A stretch of 64,000 nt of DNA, taken from Ardenticatenaceae bacterium. Its GTDB lineage: Bacteria > Chloroflexota > Anaerolineae > Promineifilales > Promineifilaceae. Under the pieces are notes generated by a model that was not told where the DNA came from, made no database searches, and was given only the letters and a program-made list of their open reading frames with translations. The DNA is taken from positions 1-64,000 of the forward strand of contig JASJCR010000010.1 of assembly GCA_030065875.1 (NCBI GenBank), written 5' to 3'. This document shows positions 35,972 to 44,793 of this stretch, one piece after another (the first letter of the stretch is position 1; every line of letters begins with the position of its first letter). A program made the translations under genes and the position numbers.

Positions 35972-36553
35972 ATGCTGCGTTCAAAATGCCTGGAAGCGAT
36001 CTATTCGGAGTTAAATGACAAAATTGTGGTCACCATCATGGGTGCCTGCGCCCAGGAACTGTACGATTTAGGCCATCAGGAAAACTTCTTTTATCTGCAG
36101 CATGCGATGGGGCTGGCTTCGTCGATTGGGATGGGGATCGCCCTGCATTCTCCAGAGCAGAAAGTGGTTGTTTTAGACGGGGATGGCTCGGTGTTAATGA
36201 ATCTGGGGACCCTGGCGACAATGGCCCGCTATCGGCCGCGTAATTTGGTGCACATAATCTTTGATAATGGCAGTCTGCTGTCCACCGGTGGCTTCCCCAC
36301 CCACACAACCGATGGAACGACAGATTTGGCGGTTATCGCCCAGGGCGCGGGCATCCCCCACGTGGCCCGTGTTGGTACACCCTTCGATTTTATGGAAGCG
36401 GTTGGAGACGCGTTTGAGCGCGATGACCTCAGCGTCATTGTCGCCAAGGTAGAAGCGGTCGGCCCGGATCACTTCGGCATGGATTTTCAGCTCCCGGAAA
36501 ACGCGTTTATGTTTAAACGGGCGATTCGAGAGATGAAGTTGGGGGATGGGTGA
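35972..36553 (+). CDS. TPP-dependent 2-oxoacid decarboxylase, beta subunit (ComE-like)
   Basis: TPP-binding motif GDGSVLMNLGTLATMARYRPRNLVHIIFDN; 2 nt downstream of the alpha subunit. Confidence 0.85.
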   Translation: MLRSKCLEAIYSELNDKIVVTIMGACAQELYDLGHQENFFYLQHAMGLASSIGMGIALHSPEQKVVVLDGDGSVLMNLGTLATMARYRPRNLVHIIFDNGSLLSTGGFPTHTTDGTTDLAVIAQGAGIPHVARVGTPFDFMEAVGDAFERDDLSVIVAKVEAVGPDHFGMDFQLPENAFMFKRAIREMKLGDG

Positions 36554-36635
36554 TGGGTGTTGGGTAATAGGTATTGGGTGGTAGGTGTTGGAAATATTCG
36601 TTAATCATCAATCGTAAATCAACAAGGATGTTCCC

Positions 36636-37424
36636 ATGAACCAAAAAGTAACCGTGTTATCACTTTTAGTCGAAGAATTGCGCAGCGGCCGGGTCAAGGT
36701 AGTGGACTTGACGCAGCCGCTTGGTCCGGACACGCCGGTGATTGAGCTCCCGGACATGTTCGCCCAATCGCCGGGCTTAACCATTTCACAAATTTCCAAA
36801 TATGACGACAATGGGCCAGCCTGGTATTGGAACACCATCACCCTGGGAGAGCATACCGGAACCCATTTTGATGCCCCGGTTCACTGGATCACGGGGAGAG
36901 AGCGATCCAGCAACACCACCGATACCATTCCGGTCGGCCAATTTGTTGGCCCGGCATGCGTCATCGATGTCAGTGAGGAAGCGGCCCAATTTAACGATTT
37001 TATCCTGACTCGGGAACACGTTTTGGCGTGGGAAGGGGAAAATGGCAAAATTCAGCCGGGGTCCTGGCTGCTGCTGCGCAGCGACTGGTCAAAGCGAACC
37101 GGCCGTGACGCATTTTTGAATGCCGACGAAGAAGGACCTCACTCGCCCGGTTTTCATCCGGACTGCGTGCGGTTCTTGGCTCATGAGCGAGATGTGCTGG
37201 GAGTGGGAGTAGAAACGGTGGGCACCGATGCCGGGCAGGCCGGGGGCTTTGATCCACCCTTTCCAGCCCACAACATCATGCACGGAGCGGGAAAATTGGG
37301 GTTAGCCAGCCTGGCAAATCTCGATCAGCTTCCGCCAACCGGAGCGGTTGTGATTGCAGCACCACTCAAAATAGTCAACGGCTCCGGCAGCCCGCTGCGG
37401 GTGATTGCCCTGGTTCCCAGCTAA
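36636..37424 (+). CDS. Cyclase-family metal-dependent hydrolase (KynB/isatin-hydrolase fold)
   Basis: Metal motif HTGTHFDAPVHW; VVDLTQPLGPDTPVIELP; VGVETVGTDAGQAGGFDPPFPAHNIMHGAG. Confidence 0.88.
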   Translation: MNQKVTVLSLLVEELRSGRVKVVDLTQPLGPDTPVIELPDMFAQSPGLTISQISKYDDNGPAWYWNTITLGEHTGTHFDAPVHWITGRERSSNTTDTIPVGQFVGPACVIDVSEEAAQFNDFILTREHVLAWEGENGKIQPGSWLLLRSDWSKRTGRDAFLNADEEGPHSPGFHPDCVRFLAHERDVLGVGVETVGTDAGQAGGFDPPFPAHNIMHGAGKLGLASLANLDQLPPTGAVVIAAPLKIVNGSGSPLRVIALVPS

Positions 37425-37473
37425 ATCCTTAAATGCAAATCTTGAAAAGCCCAACCAATTCCCCTCCCCGCGT

Positions 37474-37602
37474 CGGGTTCAAGGGCGATTTAACCAATCC
37501 ACATGTGTAGGGGCTTGGCTAGCCAAGCCCTTACACAAAGTCTTTGGTTTCATCCTGGCCACCTCTACCGCTGAACCCGACGCGGTTCAAGGGCGGACAG
37601 GT
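37474..37602 (+). repeat. Dispersed repeat family C, copy 2
   Basis: CGTCGGGTTCAAGGGCGATTTAACCAATCCACATGTGTAGGGGCTTGGCTAGCCAAGCCCTTACACAAAGTCTTTGGTTTCATCCTGGCCACCT. Confidence 0.8.
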
Positions 37603-37674
37603 AAAATTTTCATCCTCGTAGATTGGACCAATCTGAAAATTCAATATGGAAAATGAGAGGCAGGAGCGCCTATC

Positions 37675-39087
37675 TTACGGCAGAGTCGTGGGAATGAGGT
37701 AGTTCACATTTTCCGGAACCGGGGTCAAATAGTAAACGTCGACATAGCCGTTCCACGATTCAAAGGTATCCCAATCATCCTCATAGCCCAGGTCGATCCA
37801 GCGCCCTTTGACGCCCCCACCCGTATCTCCGGCAAAACCAACCCCGTAGCCAGGAACAAAAACCTCAGAACGAAAGGGCACAACGCGGGGATCAATGGCC
37901 ACCACCCCATAACCGGCCGTGACCCCGCTGGCGGTAATCCCATACCCCGGGGCACCTCTTGGTTTACCGGAGGTTTGGGCCATATAAGAGGTCACGCGCA
38001 TGCTGACTTTTCGCCAATACGCACGCGGCCCTTGCTCGGTGTCGATGGTGCGAATCACGATATTTGTGCCGTACCCCACAATTTCAGGTATCGGTTCCTG
38101 GGCAACCCAGCGGGCGTCTGGGGTGCGGCTCACCTCAACTCCGTTTTCATAGCGCACCCGAACGCGCGTCCGTTCGATTCCGGGCACGCCGTTTTGGAGG
38201 AGTGCCCGCTGATCGATTTCTAATTGATCGGTAGCCTGGAAAAGGGCTTCAAAGGGGATTTGCGTCTCTTCAACCAGAAATTCCTCAGTAACCCGGATGA
38301 CTTGAATCTGGTTTGCCGTCGTAATTGAGGAATCCAGGGCGGGAATCGTGTAATCGTACCCGATCAAACCCACGCCGCTCTCCGCCAGGATTTGTCCCAC
38401 GGTGCCCGGCCGGGTGCGCGTTTCAATATTTTGACCGTCAACCAGGATGGTTATCGGAATCGCTCGATCGAGCGTAATTGTCATCCCAGGGGTCAGGGCG
38501 GTAGCCAAATTGGGTGTCGCGCCATCGGCCGCATATAGGGCGATGTTGGCCTCAACCAGCGCATCTCCAACCGTTTGGGCGGCCGTGCTCAGCGAGATTT
38601 GCTGCCCTCCATCCAAAATCGTGATCGTCATCGCTCGGGCAATTTCAATTTCGGCCGGGAGCGGTTCAAATTCAATATCAAACAGATCAACAAGCCGGCT
38701 GCCGGCCGTCAGACGATCGGTCCGCATCAGGGAAATGCCGTTTTCCGCCAGAAATTCTCCCACCGTAGCGGCACTAGACACATAGGTGGAGGAAACGCCG
38801 TCAATGGTCACCCTCACCTCGCGCGCGCTGCTCACCCGGATAGGCACCTGCGGCGCCGCGGCTTCGTTGGCTAAAGGGGCCACATCATCAACCGGTCTTA
38901 GGACCACCCCGGCCGCGGCCACCACCTCTCCTACCGTTTCATATTCACCGCGCACTACCAGCGGTTCGCCATCCGCATAAACAACATAGCGCAGCGGGGA
39001 AAACAAAATGGCTCCAGCGGCAATGAGCAGCGAAATTGATGCGCCTAAAAGCAAATATCCGATTCTTTTGAGGGAGGCAGGAGACAT
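37675..39087 (-). CDS. Cell-wall protein with DUF348 repeats, G5 and 3D domains (YabE/Rpf-like)
   Basis: Repeated ubiquitin-like modules (TVGEVVAAAGV, TVGEFLAENGI, TVGDALVEANI, TVGQILAESGV), G5-like region, 3D domain VIAIDPRVVPFRSEVFVPGYG...DTGGGVKG. Confidence 0.9.
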   Translation of the reverse strand: MSPASLKRIGYLLLGASISLLIAAGAILFSPLRYVVYADGEPLVVRGEYETVGEVVAAAGVVLRPVDDVAPLANEAAAPQVPIRVSSAREVRVTIDGVSSTYVSSAATVGEFLAENGISLMRTDRLTAGSRLVDLFDIEFEPLPAEIEIARAMTITILDGGQQISLSTAAQTVGDALVEANIALYAADGATPNLATALTPGMTITLDRAIPITILVDGQNIETRTRPGTVGQILAESGVGLIGYDYTIPALDSSITTANQIQVIRVTEEFLVEETQIPFEALFQATDQLEIDQRALLQNGVPGIERTRVRVRYENGVEVSRTPDARWVAQEPIPEIVGYGTNIVIRTIDTEQGPRAYWRKVSMRVTSYMAQTSGKPRGAPGYGITASGVTAGYGVVAIDPRVVPFRSEVFVPGYGVGFAGDTGGGVKGRWIDLGYEDDWDTFESWNGYVDVYYLTPVPENVNYLIPTTLP

Positions 39088-39224
39088 AGGCGAGCAATTA
39101 TGGGGGAAAAGAAAGTGAAGGGCAAATTGCTTAAGAATGTTATGAACTACGACGTACGATTTACGAGATACGATTCAAGCTATCGTATTTCGTATCTCGT
39201 AGATCGAATCTCTTAAAATAAAAA

Positions 39225-39358
39225 CGCCCAGCGGATTGGTGATAACCAGGGTGTCCAAGTCACCCGAGGGGGTCGCCTTAGTGCTGCTTCCTTCCGGACC
39301 TGACACGGTTCAGCGGCCCTCGCCGCCTGGGCCCCGATTATCACCAAACCGCTGGGCG
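39225..39358 (-). ncRNA. ffs: Small bacterial signal recognition particle RNA (4.5S-like)
   Basis: Minus strand contains the SRP domain IV signature GTCAGGTCCGGAAGGAAGCAGC within GGGGCCCAGGCGGCGAGGGCCGC...GCGACCCCCTCGGGTGACTTGGACACCCTGG; closing 20-bp helix, then TTTTATTTT. Confidence 0.95.
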
Positions 39359-39364
39359 GTTTCT

Positions 39365-39922
39365 CTACCCTTCCCACATCAACCGCATGGCGCTTGGCCC
39401 ACGGTCGAGTTCCCAGGGATAAACAATATAAGCATCGGTCACGGCCGCATAATAGGTCGGTGCGTGACCCGGGTAAAGTGATGAGGCAGGTTTGTAATGC
39501 AATACGCAGCTTTCCGGCGTGCCGCCGGCCGCATCGATGCGATTGCACACCGTGACCACGTTTCGGCCACGCGTCCACACGTCATCAACCACTAAAATTC
39601 GCCGCCCCTCAATTAATTCGTCATCCGGAAATTGAATAAATTCGGGGATGACGTATTTATCCTGCGGGCTAAACATTCCGGGAAAATCGGCCGGAAATCG
39701 AATCGATGCCGTCAGCAAATAAGTAATATTGAGCGCTTCGGCCAAGAGCCCCCCCGGCACAATGCCACCACGGGTGATAATCATCATCGAATCAAACCGC
39801 CCCTGGATTTGGGGAACAAGGTAATCAATTAATTTATCTACATCTGACCATGTCAGTACTTCGCGTCGCACACCAAACTCCTTATTAGCCAACTCGGCGA
39901 GATGGATGCACCAAAATTTCAA
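39365..39922 (-). CDS. Phosphoribosyltransferase (xanthine/hypoxanthine type)
   Basis: MMIITRGGIVPGGLLAEAL and PRPP motif ILVVDDVWTRGRNV. Confidence 0.88.
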   Translation of the reverse strand: MKFWCIHLAELANKEFGVRREVLTWSDVDKLIDYLVPQIQGRFDSMMIITRGGIVPGGLLAEALNITYLLTASIRFPADFPGMFSPQDKYVIPEFIQFPDDELIEGRRILVVDDVWTRGRNVVTVCNRIDAAGGTPESCVLHYKPASSLYPGHAPTYYAAVTDAYIVYPWELDRGPSAMRLMWEG

Positions 39923-40158
39923 CGTTGTTAATCACTATCGCTGGGAATAGAGTAATTTATCGTGTTTTCATACGCTCCAGAATCCACAAGATCACGTGCA
40001 AGTTTTTCCAAGGATCTGATACGAAGAAAGCGTCAGGCCATGACTTTTTTTGGACCAACGCTCCGAAAATCACGATTTAATTTAATGTTAAACAGGTTGA
40101 GGCTTAAAGATAAATGCTATACGCCATTGATGAACGTGTCAACTGCTAGACCACCATT

Positions 40159-41007
40159 TTACCGCCAGATGACAAATGCGCCAAAAAATCCGGCTAGCAA
40201 AACAGCCGTGGCCAGTAAAACTACCCACCATCGATAGGTTAAGCTGGCCCGATCATACACCTTCACCTGGGTGCCAATCACGTGTGAAACCACATATTGC
40301 GGCACCAGCAAATAGCCGAGTAAGAAACCGGAAACCAATCCTCCCATGTGGGCCAAATTATTGACGCGTACGATTAAAAATCCGATAACCAGATTAATTC
40401 CAACCAACTGCAGGGTGCGGTTCAACCGATCTTTACCAAATTTCCCCAATTTATTGCGATAAAAGGCAAAAAACGCCAGATTCATGCCCAAAATCCCAAA
40501 AATCGCGCCCGACGCGCCGACCGAAAATTCATCCATGCCGCGCACCCAAAAAGAGGCCAGGCCGCCAAATAAACCGGTCAGGAAGTAGAGGGCCAAGTAT
40601 CGACCCCGGCCGTAGATTCGCTCCATATCCAGACCCAAAATATAGAGGGCATACCCGTTAAACAGGATGTGGGTGATGTCGGCATGTAAAAACATGGCCG
40701 TCAAAAAGCGCCACCATTGCCCTTCGATGAGGATAGAGGGTCCGAAGGTTGCCCCAAATCGAAAAAGGGTGCTCGATGGATCCACCAGCAAGCCGTTTAG
40801 CATCGTTAGACCAAAAATCAGGACAATGGCCGCCAGCAGCACATATGTGGCGACTGGTTGGGTAAACGGCTGAGCAAATGGATTAATTAAATCCCCTACC
40901 TGGGGTGGTCGGGGGGGGATTGGAGGCGGCTCTGCCGGCTGAATGTCATCACCACTTTCCAATGACGGCCGGGCATGTGGATCATCTGGATTAAATCGTT
41001 GTGTCAT
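40159..41007 (-). CDS. Rhomboid-family intramembrane serine protease
   Basis: WWRFLTAMFLHADITHILFNGYAL, catalytic GASGAIFGILG, LAHMGGLVSGFLLG; start set at MTQRFNPDDP. Confidence 0.93.
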   Translation of the reverse strand: MTQRFNPDDPHARPSLESGDDIQPAEPPPIPPRPPQVGDLINPFAQPFTQPVATYVLLAAIVLIFGLTMLNGLLVDPSSTLFRFGATFGPSILIEGQWWRFLTAMFLHADITHILFNGYALYILGLDMERIYGRGRYLALYFLTGLFGGLASFWVRGMDEFSVGASGAIFGILGMNLAFFAFYRNKLGKFGKDRLNRTLQLVGINLVIGFLIVRVNNLAHMGGLVSGFLLGYLLVPQYVVSHVIGTQVKVYDRASLTYRWWVVLLATAVLLAGFFGAFVIWR

Positions 41008-41371
41008 AACAAGAACTATAATCGGTGTATGCAGAAAAGCAACGATTTCTAATGAGGGGTAGGTAATTGACAATTTGTCGGTGGCAATTAGGTTACTGAC
41101 CGACAAGCTCCCCTCCCTGCGTCGGGGAGGGGCTGGGGGAGGGGTGAGATGACGGCAAAAGACCCACCCCCTAACCCCCTCCCGACACGGAAGGGGGGAT
41201 TTGTAGAGCTTAAATGAGGATTTTCCATTCATTGAACGACCTGTCCGCTCTTGAACCTGTAACGGGGAGAGGCGCGTGTTGGGCTGTTTTAGAGCTCTAC
41301 CGATTCGATGAAAAATACACGATTTTATTTAACAGAGCACTAGTTACTGGATTTTTTGATAAAATTAAAAT

Positions 41372-42463
41372 ATGGCTGTTCGAGAAGGGCGTTGGGATTG
41401 TCAATATTGCGGCACAAAGGGGGTGTTCGGCCGTCACAAGTCGTGTCCGGTTTGTGCCACCAGCCGACCGGCGGGCACAAAATTTTATCTGCCGGCCGAT
41501 GCGGAAACCGTTACCGATGAAGATCGCCTCGGCTATGCGCTGATGGGTCCGGATTGGATTTGCGCTTTTTGCGGCAGCAGCAACGGGGCCAGCCACAAAG
41601 TTTGTCAAAGCTGTTTTGCGGAAAAAAAGGAAGACACCGTTAAACAGGAAGTCAAAGAATATATTGACGCACCCACCAGCGGCGACATGACCTTTGAGCC
41701 TGGAGAGTCACCAAAGGCGGTATCATCCTCTCTCAGTCAAGAAGCGCCGGGTCGCCTCCCTCGATGGATTACCGTCGGGGGTGCGTTAACGATCATTCTG
41801 GTGCTTGGGATTTGTGGCTTCATTGCCTCCAGCTTTTTTATCAATTCAACCGTTGATGTTGAAGTCCAATCTTATGAATGGGAGCGCACAGTTGAGGTAG
41901 AGGCATATCGCACCATTGATGAATCTGATTGGGAAATCCCGGCCGGCGGCCGAGTGACCGGTCAGGCGGAAGAAATTCACCATTATGATCAGGTTTTAAC
42001 CGGTTATGAGCAAAAATCTCGCCAGGTAGCCGAAGAAGTTTACGTGGGTGAAGAAACGTACGTGTGCGGCCAGCGCGATTTAGGCAACGGCTTTTTTGAG
42101 GATATTACCTGCAGCGATTCAATATACGAAACACAATATCGCACTGAATTTTATGATGAGCCTCAGTACGAGGAGGTGCCGGTTTATCAAATGAAATACA
42201 GCTATGAAATCGACAAGTGGGTGTATGATCGCACCGCAACCGCCTCTGGCCAGACCCATACCGCCGAATGGCCGGTCCTCATCCTGGAAAATAACGAACG
42301 GGAAGGGGCAAAAACCGAGTCTTACGGCATCCTTTTTAACGCGGCCGATGGGGAAACCTACCGCCTTGAATTTTCTTATTCAGAATGGCTGGAATATTCA
42401 GAGGGACAAACCTATAAACTTGAGGTTAATGGTTTTGGGGAGCCGGGAGAGATTTCCCCATAA
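41372..42463 (+). CDS. Membrane protein with tandem RanBP2-type zinc fingers
   Basis: WDCQYCGTKGVFGRHKSCPVC and WICAFCGSSNGASHKVCQSC; single TM (ITVGGALTIILVLGICGFIASSFF); Tyr/Glu-rich C-terminal domain. Confidence 0.8.
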   Translation: MAVREGRWDCQYCGTKGVFGRHKSCPVCATSRPAGTKFYLPADAETVTDEDRLGYALMGPDWICAFCGSSNGASHKVCQSCFAEKKEDTVKQEVKEYIDAPTSGDMTFEPGESPKAVSSSLSQEAPGRLPRWITVGGALTIILVLGICGFIASSFFINSTVDVEVQSYEWERTVEVEAYRTIDESDWEIPAGGRVTGQAEEIHHYDQVLTGYEQKSRQVAEEVYVGEETYVCGQRDLGNGFFEDITCSDSIYETQYRTEFYDEPQYEEVPVYQMKYSYEIDKWVYDRTATASGQTHTAEWPVLILENNEREGAKTESYGILFNAADGETYRLEFSYSEWLEYSEGQTYKLEVNGFGEPGEISP

Positions 42464-42514
42464 AATTTTACTACGCCGTTATGCTGGTTGTTTAAATAGC
42501 CCCGCATTATTGAA

Positions 42515-42665
42515 GATTTACAAATAAATGCGGATATGAACCATCTTCAAAAACAAGCCCGTCATCCCCGCGTAGGCGGGGATCCACCGGTAGCAAGCCA
42601 ATGGATTCCCGCTTTCGCGGGAATGACGCTGCTGTATCGGTATTGGCTTATCAAAACTCAAAAAT
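42515..42665 (-). repeat. Dispersed repeat family A, copy 3 (inverted)
   Basis: GAAGATTTACAAATAAATGCGGATATGAACCATCTTCAAAAACAAGCCCGTCATCCCCGC...GGATTCCCGCTTTCGCGGGAATGACGCTGCTGTATCGG is the reverse complement of copies 1 and 2. Confidence 0.85.
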
Positions 42666-42740
42666 GCGGGAGTGGAGAATTATCCTAAATGTCAACACAA
42701 CCTGCAAAAGAGTTGACACAAGAAGACAAATTCATTAACA

Positions 42741-42758
42741 TTTTACCAGTTGGTAAAA
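42741..42758. promoter_or_regulatory. Palindromic operator candidate for adjacent TetR regulator
   Basis: TTTTACC-AGTT-GGTAAAA immediately before the tetR start codon at 42760. Confidence 0.7.
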
Positions 42759-42759
42759 A

Positions 42760-43338
42760 ATGAGCAAGAAAAACGAAACCCATCGCAAAATTTTGGACGT
42801 GGCGGACAAATTGTTTGCTACCAAGGGGTTCAAAGCGGTTACTCTGCGAGAAATCACCAACTCACTTGGGCTAAAACATACTGCATTGTTCTATTACGCT
42901 AAATCAAAAGAGCTTCTCTACATGCAGGTGATGGAACGCAATTTTAAACGTCACGAGCAGAAGATGGAGGAAGCCATCCTCCATGCAGGAGATGATTTAA
43001 AAGAGCAAATGCAGGTCGTCGCAGAGTGGCTATTATCTCAACCTCCTCTGAACCTGGGTCAACTCATGCAGTCAGATTTTACACATCTTAAACCTGAACA
43101 CGCCAGCAGGCTTGCCGTTCTGGCCTTCGATTCCCTGCGAATGCCGCTCACAAAGACCTTTCAACGGGCAAATGATATCGGCATTATTACGGTCGAGGAC
43201 CCGGGATTAGCAGCTATATCATTTGTATCGCTGATCGAAACCGTCCACGCAACCCAGCCAGCATTTGACGCTGAACAACGCCAAAGCATCGTAAATAGCA
43301 TCATTGACATGTTATTAAACGGTTTGTATTCTCGATAA
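42760..43338 (+). CDS. TetR-family transcriptional regulator
   Basis: KILDVADKLFATKGFKAVTLREITNSLGLKHTALFYYAKSKELLYMQVMER. Confidence 0.95.
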   Translation: MSKKNETHRKILDVADKLFATKGFKAVTLREITNSLGLKHTALFYYAKSKELLYMQVMERNFKRHEQKMEEAILHAGDDLKEQMQVVAEWLLSQPPLNLGQLMQSDFTHLKPEHASRLAVLAFDSLRMPLTKTFQRANDIGIITVEDPGLAAISFVSLIETVHATQPAFDAEQRQSIVNSIIDMLLNGLYSR

Positions 43339-43357
43339 GTTTTTTTTGCAAACATTT

Positions 43358-43373
43358 TTTACCAAGCGGTAAA
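43358..43373. promoter_or_regulatory. Second palindromic operator candidate, upstream of DUF418 gene
   Basis: TTTACC-AAGC-GGTAAA; same half-sites as 42741-42758. Confidence 0.7.
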
Positions 43374-43426
43374 TTTTGTGGGGATCAAACCCGCCAATCA
43401 ACTTCTTTTCATGGTGAGAAATTAAA

Positions 43427-44695
43427 ATGTCAACAAATCCGAATCTCCGTAAAAATTTTTCTACTCCTACATTGCCTAAGGAGCGAATTCAAGCCCTTGA
43501 TATAATTCGTGGCTTTGCCCTAATGGGCATTCTTCTCATTAACATTTTTGCTTTTGCTAGTCCTGGAACACCCCCTTTTTTCACGGCCGGCCGTTCCCTC
43601 TCAGACCAAATCGTCTTGATCGGTCTCCTTATTTTCGTGGAATCAAAATTTTTCACCGTTTTTTCTTTTTTATTTGGAATTGGGTTTGCCATTCAGTTTT
43701 TAAAAGGGAAGGCAAAAAATAATGGGCGATTCGTCCCGTTTTTCAGAAGACGGCTTTTCTTCTTGGGGTTGTTTGGAGTCGCCCACATCATAATCCTATG
43801 GGAAGGGGATATCCTTCTGTTATACGCTATTGTTGGTTTCCTCATCTTGCCTTTTAGAGAAATGTCTCCCAAGAAGCTGCTGCGATGGATTGCTGGCTTG
43901 CTGCTCGTTCCAACCGTTTTATACTCGCTTATGTTGAGCGGATTATTTATTGCGCAGAACCTGCCGGCAACAGCTACGCTAACCACCGAAATTGATATGG
44001 AGATTTTAGGAATTTTCACTGAGGCCCAAATATCTGCCGCCAAAATTTATAGCAACGAACAATTCAGCATAATCTTGGAGAACCGTATCCGATCCTTTGC
44101 CGAAACAGGTTTTTTGCTCGTGACTCGAATACCAAGCGTGCTGGCCATGTTTCTTTTAGGGTTATATGTTACAAAATCAGGTCTATTATCGACGATCCTC
44201 GAACAACCCACTTTGCTAAAACGATGGCGAAATTGGGGATTGGGCCTGGGCCTGCCGATCGCCTCAGCTGTCGGCTTAGCAAGTCTGTTCTTGCCCATAA
44301 CCAATGTCCTGATTGTGGCTTTTTTCAACCAGGCAATCGCAGGCCCTTTGACAGCAATAGGCTACTCATCCACACTCGGCATTCTCGTGCAAAATTACCC
44401 TCGCTGGTGGGGGTTTCAATGGGTAGCTAGCTATGGGCGAATGGCGTTAACCAATTACTTGATGCAAAGTCTTATTTGCGCTCTGATTTTTTATGGTTAC
44501 GGCTTAGGATTTGTTGGTCAGCTGTCACTCGTGACGACAATTCTCCTTGCGATTTTGATCAACCTCTTGCTCCTTGTTTTTAGTAAATTTTGGCTTAAAA
44601 TTTTCATCATGGGACCACTGGAATGGTTGTGGCGCTCCTTCAATTACAAACAATTTCAACCGATCTTAATTTCAAAAACGGCCGTTAATAAATAG
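43427..44695 (+). CDS. DUF418-domain membrane protein
   Basis: ERIQALDIIRGFALMGILLINIFAFASPG and multi-TM C-terminus with GRMALTNYLMQSLI typical of DUF418. Confidence 0.92.
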   Translation: MSTNPNLRKNFSTPTLPKERIQALDIIRGFALMGILLINIFAFASPGTPPFFTAGRSLSDQIVLIGLLIFVESKFFTVFSFLFGIGFAIQFLKGKAKNNGRFVPFFRRRLFFLGLFGVAHIIILWEGDILLLYAIVGFLILPFREMSPKKLLRWIAGLLLVPTVLYSLMLSGLFIAQNLPATATLTTEIDMEILGIFTEAQISAAKIYSNEQFSIILENRIRSFAETGFLLVTRIPSVLAMFLLGLYVTKSGLLSTILEQPTLLKRWRNWGLGLGLPIASAVGLASLFLPITNVLIVAFFNQAIAGPLTAIGYSSTLGILVQNYPRWWGFQWVASYGRMALTNYLMQSLICALIFYGYGLGFVGQLSLVTTILLAILINLLLLVFSKFWLKIFIMGPLEWLWRSFNYKQFQPILISKTAVNK

Positions 44696-44793
44696 AGTCT
44701 TTCTCATTAAAAAAATATTTCCCTACCCGAAACATCATTAACATATACCTTTTCCCCATTTCCACAATCGAGTTTTCTCATAAAATTAAGAGT

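Noticed and set aside
37405-37656. 83-aa ORF on + strand
   Set aside because: Overlaps the end of the cyclase gene and runs through repeat C copy 2
39213-39578. 121-aa ORF on - strand
   Set aside because: Covers the SRP RNA and overlaps the phosphoribosyltransferase in another frame; RNA signature explains the sequence
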